A stretch of 64,000 nucleotides of DNA, from NCBI RefSeq assembly GCF_001625215.2, contig NC_030385.2, forward strand, positions 45,905,598-45,969,597, written 5' to 3'. A program made the position numbers and the translations under genes. The notes under the pieces are model-generated. The model saw only the letters and a program-made list of their open reading frames with translations. It did not search any database and was not told where the DNA came from. This document shows positions 21,897-32,740 of this stretch, piece after piece. This stretch comes from Daucus carota subsp. sativus. Its lineage: Eukaryota; Streptophyta; Magnoliopsida; Apiales; Apiaceae. Position 1 is the first letter of the stretch. Each line of letters starts with the position of its first letter.

Positions 21897-22141
21897 CTCC
21901 CTCCGTTTCATTATATACGTCCACTTTTGAACAAATCATGCATACTAAGAAAAACTAAACTTTGTAGAAAATTTTCATGTATTATTGTATTTATTGCATT
22001 GACCAAGTATAGTATGAAACTCATCTTGGAAATACAAATATTGACTACATTCTATTGAAAATTCTATTGAAAATTGAAATGGACAAATAATTTGAAACAA
22101 TTTTTTGTTTCTCATGGACATGTAATATGAAACAGAGGGCG
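21897..22141. mobile_element. Stowaway-type MITE
   Basis: The left end is CTCCCTCCGTTTCATTATA and the right end TAATATGAAACAGAGGGCG, inverted with respect to each other and flanked by TA (21895-21896 and 22142-22143). It is about 245 bp, AT-rich and non-coding. Confidence 0.75.
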
Positions 22142-22313
22142 TATCAGATTTATCTATTTATTTATTAAATGAATTAGTTGATAAAATTCGGTTTCATATA
22201 ATTTAAATTGAAAATTTTCTAATTGAAGTCAATTTCAAGTTTATTCAAACTGAATCTTAAATAAATGGAAGCCGTCCGAAATTTTTTATATATACCTATA
22301 TATATATATATAA

Positions 22314-22899
22314 AGTCCTACTCCAATAAAAACCAAATTAGCCTAAAAACTAAAAACCAGTTTCTGGACAGTTTTTATCACTATTTTTAACTACAGAAAT
22401 CACTAATTTGTACATAACATATCACTAATTTATATATAGCATATCTCGCGAATATAAATAAATATATATATACATATATGCAACGTATATGACCATCATC
22501 TTCACCCAAATCGTAATAATGGACCTCTTACCACCATTACCAGACGTTTCTATGACTTTCCACCATTGTCTATCATCACCAATAGTCACCAATAGTCACA
22601 TACACTTTCCATTATAACTTACAAAACTAACGACTACTTCCCATCATCATACAACTTCTCTTGCGGCATCCTACCGCGAAGAACCTTCCTACGGATGAAA
22701 TTGATCATCTATAATCGATTATCAATAGTTTAGATAAGTAGATTTTCTCAATTTTGATGATAAAAATCTATGCTTAAATACTGTATAAAAACAGTGATTA
22801 GTGCAGTATAAATTAGTGATACCCGTAGTTATAAATAGTGGTAGGGAAACTGGTTTCTAGTTTTTATATTAAGAGTGGTTTCTATTTGATCATGAGCCT
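22314..22899. mobile_element. TIR element inserted in a TA microsatellite (first of three)
   Basis: The left end AGTCCTACTCCAATAAAAAC continues to AAAACCAGTTTC. The right end as reverse complement is AGGCTCATGATCAAATAGAA, continuing to AGAAACCAGTTTC. Both outer flanks are TATATATA runs, so the element sits inside a TA repeat. It has no coding frame. Its terminal pattern resembles the elements at 29996-30362 and 30411-30871. Confidence 0.75.
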
Positions 22900-23778
22900 A
22901 TATATATATATAATATTGATGTTTTATGTATTTTTTATTATTCAAATTAATAAGTATTATATTTGAAATAAAAATTTACAATTATTTTCTCATAACTTCA
23001 TAAGTTTTATAAAATAATAACAATAATAATTAACCAAAAGTCTATATAAAATATAGAATTAATAATATATTTGTTAAACTTTATAAATCCAAATCAAAAT
23101 CGAATAAAGCAAAACTCAACAAAAGCTTCATATAGGCACCAAATAGATTTGATTAATTTACAAGAAACACGACGGCCCGAACTGTTACGGAGCAACGCGA
23201 GCTAGGTTGTTCACCAATACACACACCACTCTCCAGGTATACATACATACACACAAAACTTCTCACGCTTCCTTTGTAATCTCAACACCTCAATTGCACG
23301 ATTATTAGGGTTAGTTTGTATCTATTTTTTTTCAATTTTTAATTGTCGTATGTGTTCTCGTTATTGCAATAATCTGTATTTGACTAATCGTTGTTTGTTT
23401 GTGATCACTAATTGCCCCTCGTTGTGTTATTTATTCATCTGTATTGTATAATTTGACTGAAGATATGCGAGTAGGTTCGAGTTTAGACGAGAACAGTTTT
23501 AGCGCGAGAACACTCGAAAACAAAAAATTCCGCTTAACTGGAACGAGAACCTTCTTTACTAGTGCTAGTATCTGTATGAGCGATTTTTCGATTGAAATAG
23601 GAAACTTATTGCCATTACCCGGGTGAATTATTTGCAACAAACTTGTTAGGGTTCAGTTTGGGATTTTTGTTCTGCTTAATGATTTGGATGACACGTAGTA
23701 TATATATATATTTTTAGATTGTTTACTAGTGGCTTATGTTAGGAATATTGTGGTTTTATAGATAACTGAAGAGGGGAA

Positions 23779-26172
23779 ATGGCTGGAAGAAACCGTGGTG
23801 GACCTCCTTTTGCTATGAAAGGGGCACCTCACGCGGGACTGCCTCCTGGTCATGAACCTCCTTATGGTAGGAATCTTGGTCCGGTGCCGCATCCTGCATT
23901 GCTTGATGAGATGAGAGAATCTCAGTATCGGATGGATCACAGACAGCTTCCTCCTCATCCTGCTATAATCGAGGAGCGTCTTGCTGCACAACACCGGGAT
24001 ATTCAAGCTCTTTTAGCTGATAACCAGAGGTTTGCTGCAACTCATGTTGCACTTAAGCAGGAGTTGGAAGTGGCTCAGCATGAGCTTCAACGAACAGATC
24101 ATGTTGCTCGTGCAATGCACGTAGAGAAGGATATGCAGATGAGGGAGTTAGTTGAAAATGCTGTCAAATTGGAACAAGAACTACATGGGGTGGATGCCAT
24201 GAGGGCTGAGCTTATGAAGGTACATGCTGATATTAAGGACTTAAGTGCTGATAGACAAAAGCTTACTGCTCAGGTCCAAGCAATGACTCAAGATTTGGGC
24301 AGAGCCACTGCCGAGCTGCAGCAGATTCCAGCTGTGAAAGCAGAAATTGAAGGACTAAAGCAGGAGTTGCAGCGAGCCAGGTAATATTCAACACTTATTG
24401 TACTTGACAGGTGTTCACGAGTATAAGGCTTGTGAGTTCTGAATTGCAAATGTTTTTAAACCAGTTCTAATTGATATTGTAGTGATATAGAATTGTACAC
24501 TCTTTTCATCCTTGACCTCATTAATCTGAATAAAAGGGTAAACTAATTTCCATAGTTGGATATGTAGCGGATTAGTAATCCGAGTTTAAGCTTTGCTTCA
24601 CTTTGACATCTGTTATTGTTGTGATCAAACGTCATGAATGAAGAAAAATGAAGCTTCCGTTAAAGAACTAAAACTGTTTTTTATGGAGATAGAAGTTTAA
24701 AATTTACACCAGAGAAAAATGAAGAACAATTTCTAACTGACCGACCAGCTCTAACTAATTATGTATTTATATGTACACATTCTATCTATCATCTATCATG
24801 TACACGTATCTGTAACCGAATTTGCTGACATATATAGCTAAGCTGAATTATTCTGGTTATCATAGAATAAAATGATAGGAGTAAAGTTACAGACCCCAGT
24901 TTCTTCCAGTGACCGTACTGAACTAGCCAACTTAAAAGATGCATCTGCCACAGCTTGGAGAATTTTGACACTGTGGAGTGTGGACTGCTTTTTGGATTTC
25001 CGGCTGATAGGCGAAGAGCCGAGAAGGAGCAAATAGCCTGAGATTCTCTAGTTTTAGGGCAAGCTGCCCATTAGTTTAAGTAAAATGCCTTGACCAGCCA
25101 TATTATCAACATAGTGTAGCACATGTTGCCACTTGCAAAGCTTCAAAATGATATAATCTTGGTGAATGCATTAATTGGCTAAGTTTTTGTAAAGAATAAG
25201 CTAAGTCTAGTCGGGTATCAGTAAATAAAATGAGTTTTCCAACCAGAGGTCGGTTACATAGTTGTTCACCTTAATGTTCATGCATCGTTCTTTCGTCTTT
25301 TTCATATCTTCTAGTTCTTTCTACACCTTCTAATGCATTATTTCAATTATCCAAGTCCACAAACAACTAATCTTACTACAAAAGTAGTTTCACCATGATT
25401 ATTAATGTTCATCTTCTGTTGCCTAATAGGACTACAATTGAGTATGAGAAAAAGGGATATGCGGAAAATTATGAGCATGGTCAAATGATGGAGAAGAAGT
25501 TAGTTTCGATGGCTCGAGAGTTGGAAAAACTTCGTGCTGAGATGGCTAATGCAGAAAAAAGGGCTCGTGCTGCTGCTGCTGTTGGTAATCCAGGTATGTT
25601 ATTTCCTTTTTAAGTCAGCATGATGTCCTTCTAGTTTATTGAATTGACATGCTTTTTGTATTTATCTTCCTGGAATGCTTGCCATATGCAGAGCTTTAAT
25701 ATAGACTTGCAGTATTGGATAGTTAGGTCTTATGTTTGATGTCGTCTGAAATGAAAATATTTTTGCTTAAGAGATTTTCAAAGACGCTTGAACATCTAAG
25801 GCTCATGTTCTTTCCTGATTTATTTCTCTTTCAGCTTTATGATCTGAAGTTGATTTGTATGCATTCAGGTGCAGGTTATAATGGAGGTTATGTCAATCCT
25901 GAAGCTGGTTATGCCACAAATGCTTATCATGCTTCATATGGCATGAATCCCATGAATCCCATGAATCCTGTAAGTTTCTGTTTTTAGTATAGTGCCAATG
26001 TGCCATGTAGTTCCCTGTGAGCTTCTCCTATTTAAAATGTTTATGTAGAATAATAATTCACTCTTATTTCACACATCAGGTGCAGGCTAGTGGAGAAGGT
26101 TATTCTCAATATGGACCTGGACCTGGGCAGTGGGGTGCCTATGATGCACAACGAGCTCAGGGACACAGATAG
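23779..26172 (+). CDS. FLX-like coiled-coil protein (FLOWERING LOCUS C EXPRESSOR-like)
   Basis: Four exons (23779-24380, 25430-25593, 25869-25969, 26080-26172) give 319 residues. The N-terminus is disordered and rich in Gly, Pro and His (MAGRNRGGPPFAMKG). Residues about 60-255 form a long coiled coil with the family segments HPAIIEERLAAQHRDIQALL and DNQRFAATHVALKQEL. The C-terminal tail is rich in Gly, Tyr, Asn and Met, with NPMNPMNP repeats and QYGPGPGQWG. This order matches the Arabidopsis FLX-LIKE proteins. FLX acts with FRIGIDA to raise FLC expression and so delays flowering; the other FLX-like members have roles less well known. Which member this is cannot be decided. A 5' UTR intron is likely upstream. 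Confidence 0.9.
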
Positions 26173-29150
26173 AGTGCTCCGTGCCATGCTGATCTCTTGA
26201 TTTCTTGCTATGCACTGGTATTTAAAATGAAAACTTAGATTTGGCTTTGAATTGCTATCTCATGAAATGACATCTAGACTAATATTCTCATATTTTTTGG
26301 GAATTGTAATCTATGAGACCGAATTTTGCAGTTGATATTTATTTAGTATTTGCATATGAATGTTTATGAAGTTGAAAGTTCATGCCCGTCTTCTACTTAT
26401 GTGTTTGAATGTGTGATGGAATCTCTTATTTATAATAATAGGAACTCATAATGGACACTTAAGTATCTGTGAATTCAGCTATTTGCTAGATTTTTCTGCT
26501 GTATTCAGTTATGCTGTTTGTAAAATATTAGGTAGTAAAAATTATTTTTCCGCAAGCTGCAATAAAATGCTCGCTTATCTGATAATCCTAGTAGGCAATT
26601 GCTATTGATTAGTTTTAAAATCACTGATTTCCTAGTGGCCGCTTTAACTTTTTTTTTCAATGATATTGGAGTATACCGTGTATTGATGTGAAATTGCTCC
26701 AGTTCGGTTTTCTTCACTTATCTCGTGTCCGAAGAGGCACTCTCGGTAGACACTATTGGCGTTTCTTATGAAATTTTAACGAACTGACTTTTGTGGTGGA
26801 CTTTCATTCAGTATTCTTTTCACTTGTAGTTTTTAGGTGCAGAATTTTCCTCTTTTGAAATATAGGCTTTCTTTTCTGAAGCTAGAGATTTGTTTGCTCT
26901 AACCAATAGTTAGATGCCAGCGGTTTACCATGTTAATATGCTATTCAGGCGAAGCTTGTTAACTAAATAGTGAGCTCTATCTTTTGTGCTGGATGGTGAG
27001 TGCATAGAACTAAATGTTCAGAGTTGCCTTAAATATATGAGGTATGGTGATTATGTTCACCACCAGACACAGGACATTCAGCATCAAAGTGTACTTTTAG
27101 CAATATAGCTGAAGCATCTGATGATGGAGCGCAGCATTGCATTTAGAGTTTCTATGCTGTAGCTGATTAATATTATGCCAATTCTGACTCTACATCAAAT
27201 CCTTGAGCGTTGATGCCTTTTGGCGCAATTTTGAATTCCTCTGCCAATTGTGGCTCTACTTAAGTCTCTTGAGTGTTGATGCTTTCTGGCGCAATTTCTG
27301 CAATGTAGAGGATTGTTAAGCGTCTTTAGTGTTCTGTTGGTGTTGGAGAAAGCAGTATATATATTATAATTTGTTCACATGAGAAATATCATTTTTGCCT
27401 CACATTTTCATTTCTGCCTAAACCTTATATGTTATGATCCGTAGAAGCCATATTTTTCATTTGATGGAGGATAATCTTTGACTTCAATAGGTTCAATTCT
27501 TACTGGGTTAACTAGAGTGCTACCCTGCTTCTCTTGTGCTGTTTGTGTACAGGGAATGATCTTATGTTTCAAGAGAAGTATGAATAGTAAGTTTGGCTTT
27601 GTGTAGTTGTTTGTTCTGGGATTTTGTTTCCAAATAATTTTGTGGAAGCTATAGAGTACATTCTTTTAGTGATCATATACATAGTCTGGCTAAATTATGG
27701 TTTTTGCAATCTGGTAATGCTTGTTGTTAGATTGCTTGAATCATTGCTCAATAGTAATACATTTTGCATACATTTCTTCTAGCCTACATATATTTGTGTA
27801 GCCGTATGCGACTTACTCTTGGCTAGCAGAGAAAGGATTTCAAGTAACCAATCCCTATGAGCTCAGAGTAAGCTAAGAGGTTCCAAGTAGTATATTCTAT
27901 TTTTATTTCTTTTCTAGGTGTTCTAGAAATTCGTTTTGGCGCTGCCTACTAGCACAACCAGCAAACATTGGAATGCTGAAGAAAATTAAAGTTCTATGCT
28001 AGTTAAATTAGGTGTTTGAAATCTTTACTAGCAAATGATGAGCCTTGTAAGAGTATATTTGATTATTTGGAGAGCCTAATCTGAATGTTTTTTTTCAGAT
28101 TATTGTTCTTTTGGTCCTAGGCCAGTTTGGCTTGTCTGGTTTTTATCAAAATTAAAAGGGAGCAAGAACCTGATTTCAGCTAAGAACTTACCCTATAAAA
28201 GAAATATTTGACCCTTTTTAAGCATGTCCCCATCAACTTCAGCTGATAAGTTGGAGGATATTTTCTCGTAGTTCCATGATCAATCTCAAAATCGGTCTGT
28301 ATCAGCTCTATGCATCAGTAATATTGGTATTTATCCGCCCCATTCTTTCCTCTGCCCAGTGCCACTAGCAGTAGGCTTCATATGTTTTTTTCCTGAATAT
28401 TCCATGAAGCCTTCCCACATGTTGGTGCTGGAGCACTGGTAGCAACTGCTATTTTTTGTCTTTAATAGTATTTGTGACTTCAGTTGGTTATATTGGACGT
28501 ACAAATACTGTCATGCTTTTTTCTTCGATGGAGGTTTAAGATGAGGTTTCAGAAAAACAGTGAATTTAATTTAAGGAGTAAAATCGTGGTCTCAGTTTGT
28601 TTAGATTACAGAAGTCAGTTTCAAGGGGATCTTTTTTATTGGATTATGTGGTAAGAAGTCTTCTTCGACAGTGGAGCTGCTTGCTGTTGCACCCAGTCAA
28701 GTAAGTGACAACTTCCTCTAAGCATTTGACATTGATTTATTTCTTTTCTGATTTTTGAGCTTGCATTTTTTACCTATCTGGTACGTCGATTTTTAGGGTT
28801 TTTTAATTTGAGTTTTTGACAAGGGACAGATAATTTTCAATAATATTCGAAGTTCCAAGATCGGTTAATTCTTTATTTTATGCTAGTCAATGTTTTTTAC
28901 TAGGTTTCAGATTTATGTGGCGACAACTGAAAGCATGGTCAGTTTCAGGGAACTAAGATTTTTTTATTTTTTTGAACCTATACCAGCTAACCAGCATGTA
29001 TATTATAAGTATCTTGAGTGAAGTCTCACTCCTTCCCTCCCTTTGGATCTGCTTTATACCCGCATCTTATTTGGATTCTTCGACCATTTACCCTAAACTA
29101 ATTTAATGGGTTAGTAATTGAAGGTCCAAACGTGTGAATTCTTAGTTACA
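26173..29150. other. Long T-rich gene-free stretch downstream of the FLX-like gene
   Basis: Nearly 3 kb holds no convincing coding frame. The composition is transcript-like (T-rich, many splice-like TTTCAG and GTAAG sites) and resembles intron or long non-coding transcript rather than transposon debris. The FLX-like 3' UTR should occupy the first few hundred bases. Confidence 0.4.
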
Positions 29151-29154
29151 GGTA

Positions 29155-29493
29155 ACAGGCCCTATTTGGAAATTAGAGGTTTTGGACAAAATTAGAGGTT
29201 TGAGGTATTTTAGAGGTTTGACCACTAGAATAAGCTAATATTTGTGTTTGGTAGTTAGCGGATTGAAATAGAGATTTGGATCTAAAAGGTTAATTTTGAA
29301 AAAGCTACTTTGAGGAGCTTTTTGAGTTGGAGGTTTTGGTTTGTGTCAGAAAAAGTTAATCAATCAGCTATTTACCAAACAGTTTTACGAGAAATCGCTA
29401 ATTTAATCCGCTAGTCTAAACATCTATTTCAGTCAGCTAGTCAAAACATCTAATTCAATCCGCTCACAGCTAACCGCTAATCCCCAAACAGGA
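29155..29493. mobile_element. TIR MITE, hAT-like by its ends
   Basis: The left end GGCCCTATTTGGAAATTAGA is inverted at the right end, whose reverse complement reads GGTCCTGTTTGGGGATTAGC. The interior carries many scattered GCTAATCCGC-like repeats in both orientations. It is non-coding. The target duplication is not clear, so the superfamily is uncertain. Confidence 0.65.
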
Positions 29494-29723
29494 CCACAAT
29501 ATTTGTTAAAAAAATATTTAGCTAGGAGATTGTGAATGATTGTGGACAGATGTGCATGATATTGCACTTTAATACCATATACCCGCAAGTTAGTAAATGT
29601 GTTTTGGTGTGGGTCGAGTTGGTGTTGGGTACTTGGGTGAACAAATCCTGCTCGTAAATTCAACCGAGCCAAAACTTTAATGTTTTAGATTACCTAGCCC
29701 GCACATGTTATATCATTATAAAC

Positions 29724-29960
29724 TCCCTCCGTCCCTTTGAGTAGGAGAGGGTTTGACACACATTTAAAGGCTTCTATAAAGTATAGTTTCATAAATTATT
29801 TTAATTTTTATTTCTTCTGAATAAATCTTTAATGTTTAAAACTTTTATTCAGAAGCAAATTTTTTCAAAAATAAGTTATAGAACTATAATTTATAGAAGC
29901 CTTAAAATGCGTGCCAAACAATCTAAAAGAACTATATAGAAATGAGTGGGATGGAGGGAA
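29724..29960. mobile_element. Stowaway-type MITE
   Basis: The left end is CTCCCTCCGTCCCTTTGAGT. The right end is GAGTGGGATGGAGGGAATA, its inverted counterpart. It is about 240 bp with the internal AAGTATAGTTT / AACTATAATTT inverted blocks typical of this group, and has no coding frame. Confidence 0.75.
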
Positions 29961-29995
29961 TATCAAATATCAATAATATATATATATATATATAT

Positions 29996-30358
29996 AGGCA
30001 CTTGCTCAAATGAGAACTTTCTTAAAATGAGAACCGTGAGAACTTTTCTAATTTATCAATATCTCATTCATTTGAAGGGCCCCGCTAGGGGCACCTTCAC
30101 AAAAAATGTATATAATTAAGGTCTCCACCTAGCTAGCCGAAAAAAAAAATAAAAAAAAAAAATCACTGATGACGTGGCAGTGGACTTTTTTTTTTGAATT
30201 TTTTTGATTTTTTTTTTTTGACTAGTTAGGGAGAGACTAGTTTTATATACACTTTTTATATTGGGTACCCACTAGTTTGATGTTTAGATTAGTCAAAATA
30301 TGATAAATTAAGGAAGTTCTCACGGTTCTCATTTTAAGAAGTTCTCACTGGAGTAACC

Positions 30359-30362
<4 letters not shown>
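29996..30362. mobile_element. TIR element inserted in a TA microsatellite (second of three)
   Basis: The left end is AGGCACTTGCTCAAATGAGA, followed by ACTTTCTTAAAATGAGAACC. The right end as reverse complement is AGGGTTACTCCAGTGAGAAC, then TTCTTAAAATGAGAACC. Flanks on both sides are TATATA runs. It is about 365 bp and non-coding, with homopolymer-rich A and T runs in the middle. Confidence 0.75.

Positions 30363-30410
<48 letters not shown>
30363..30410. repeat. TA microsatellite, about 24 units
   Basis: An uninterrupted TA dinucleotide run separates two TIR elements that each sit in the same microsatellite. Confidence 0.95.
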
Positions 30411-30414
<4 letters not shown>

Positions 30415-30871
30415 ATAAGATCAAATAAAAACTTTTTTAAGTTACAAACTTACAAACTTTTTTTTATTCTCCCATCGTGTTAATCCTTAGTTATATAAAA
30501 TATCTATGTTGAAAATTCTTCAAAAAACATCATAATTTTTAAAAATAACGCGTAAATAAATCGCGTTTTCAACACATTTATAACTTGGGTTCAACGTCGG
30601 GTGTTGAACACTAATTATCATTGTGTTGAATATATCTAAAAAGATGTTTAAACTATATCTCCGGGGTTTGGGTAGGATCTAGAAACATAAATATTAATTA
30701 TATAACCTGTTTACCTTAGTTCTTACATTTAAAAATTGGTTTATGTACTTCTCCACCACTATTTTAATCGATGTTCAACAAAATATGTTAAAAAAATGTT
30801 GAACTCAAGTTATATATGTGTTGAACAAAAAAAGTTTGTAAGTTTGTAAGTTTGTACCAGAACCCTCCCCT
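30411..30871. mobile_element. TIR element inserted in a TA microsatellite (third of three)
   Basis: The left end is AGGGATAAGATCAAATAAAA, reaching TTACAAACTTACAAACTTTT. The right end as reverse complement is AGGGGAGGGTTCTGGTACAA, reaching ACTTACAAACTTACAAACTT. It is bounded by the 24-unit TA run at left and by TATATATA at right. No coding frame is present. Confidence 0.75.
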
Positions 30872-31980
30872 ATATATATATATATATATATATTAAAATA
30901 TTAGTTAATGATATATATTATATTATACTAATAAGTGTATTAGTTTATAGCCTTAATATATAAAATATAAGTATATAATTAATTATATATGAATTTGGTT
31001 ATTTTGGATAACTAGAAACCAACTTTGGGTTGATATATTATATATTACATGTTTAAGTAACTATATGTATACAGTACTAGCATGTACATGTGTATGTATG
31101 AAACTATGAATATATTCTTAATATTGATCTCAAAAAAAAATTTAATTTAATTTTAACAAAATACATACTAGATTTGAATATGTTAGTGAAGAGATTAATC
31201 TTAAATACTCTTTAGTATTCATAAAGTTGCTAATATAAATATTATATCTAATATGTTCATGAATAAATTTGACTCCTAGATCTAGATCTTTGATATTATG
31301 CTTAGAATTAATAGTAGGGATGTTATATTTTAATCTGTAATCGATGTTATTAAACCCCCATCCTTTCTTTTTATCTATACAGCTAGCTAATACAATAAAT
31401 ATTTTACACATGCAAGTGTATGCATGTCATTGTATATATGTGTGTGTAGTTTATGTATATAATTATCATCATGACCTCTCCAGTGCAGTTAAATTTTTGA
31501 ACTCTTAACCTTTGTTTGTACTTGGTGGCTTCAAATTTAATGATATAAATAAATATATTTTATAAGTTCTTGAAGGAACTTGAATTGTAGATCATATGAT
31601 AGAAAGCTTAGAACTTATAGTTTTAATATCAAATTGTAATATGTAATTGATGATATTTGTACCCTAAATCCTTTTTTTCTTTATCTATGAAACTGCCTTA
31701 TAAATATTAAATTTTATTATATTGTTGATAGGGTTTGAACTCACTTGAAGTATGTACTACCGCCTGAGTATGGATTATAACCATGTTGGTTATGATAAAA
31801 TTGTATAGATATATATATATATTAAGTGTATTAGCTTATTATATCTTACCATTTATTTATGAAATTGTGTTTCTGTTTATATTTTTCATGGACCTTTCAT
31901 TGGCTGCTATCTTGGTTGGAGTTGGGTACGGCCGATCCAAGTAATGAACTTGATTTCTTGCTCTTATATTTTGGGGGGGA
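30872..31980. other. AT-rich intergenic stretch
   Basis: This is very AT-rich with several TATATA runs. No gene, RNA or clear element is seen. Confidence 0.45.
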
Positions 31981-32740
31981 CCTGCCTTCTGGTATGGGGA
32001 CTCGCGAAAACTCTTTTATTCTTGCAATCTTGGTGTCTTCAACCACTATTTCTCCGGCGATCTTCATATTTCTTTCATGTGTATAATTGTTTATTTGCTA
32101 ATATCAATATTAATAATGATCTATTATATTTATATCTCTATATGTTAGGATATAAATTTAATATATTATAGTTTTCCTGACCATCTTCTATCTGATTATT
32201 ATATAGTTTGTTATATTATAGTATACATCTATATCATTTACTTAACTTAGTTCATTGTGACTGTTTGGTGCTTAATTTGTTATAGCTATACATGTTTATA
32301 TATTATTATTGGTAATGTTATTTATATACCTTAATATAAAATACTTTGGGGGTTGTTCCACATTCCCATTGAACCTGCCTTCTGGTATGGGGACTCGCGG
32401 GAACTCTTTTATTCTGGCAATCTTGGTGTCTTCAACCACTATTTCTCCGGCGATCTTCATATTTCTTTCATGTGTATAATTGTTTATTTGTTAATATCAA
32501 TATTAATGATGATCTATTATATTTATATCTGTATATGTTAGGAGATAAATTTAATATATTATAGTTTACCTGACCTGACCTGACCATCTTCTATCTGATT
32601 ATTATATGGTTTGTTATATGATAGTTTACATATATATCATTTACTTAATTTAGTTCATGGTGACTGTCTGGTGCTTAATTTGTTATAGCTATACATGTTT
32701 ATATATTATTATTGGTAACATTATTTATATACCTTAATAT
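31981..32740. repeat. Tandem duplication, period 393 bp
   Basis: CCTGCCTTCTGGTATGGGGA begins the unit at 31981 and again at 32374. Similarity runs through the TTCAACCACTATTTCTCCGG block and the AGCTATACATGTTTATATAT block to about 32336 and 32740. The two units differ by scattered substitutions and small gaps, so the event is not very recent. The first 100 bases of each unit are less AT-rich than the rest. No protein homology is recognised. Confidence 0.8.

Larger units (their letters stand above)
20766..23778. other. Intergenic region and FLX-like promoter and leader
   Basis: No gene is seen over 3 kb. It holds two MITEs listed separately (21897-22141 and 22314-22899) in otherwise very AT-rich DNA. 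From about 23160 the base composition changes. A probable 5' UTR exon near 23170-23235 ends CTCTCCAG|GTATAC, and a leader intron would run to the acceptor TTTTATAG at about 23760, just before the start codon of the next gene. Confidence 0.5.

Noticed and set aside
24700-25420. Two minus-strand open frames inside the first FLX-like intron
   Set aside because: Short, overlapping, without homology, and located in an intron of a well-supported gene.
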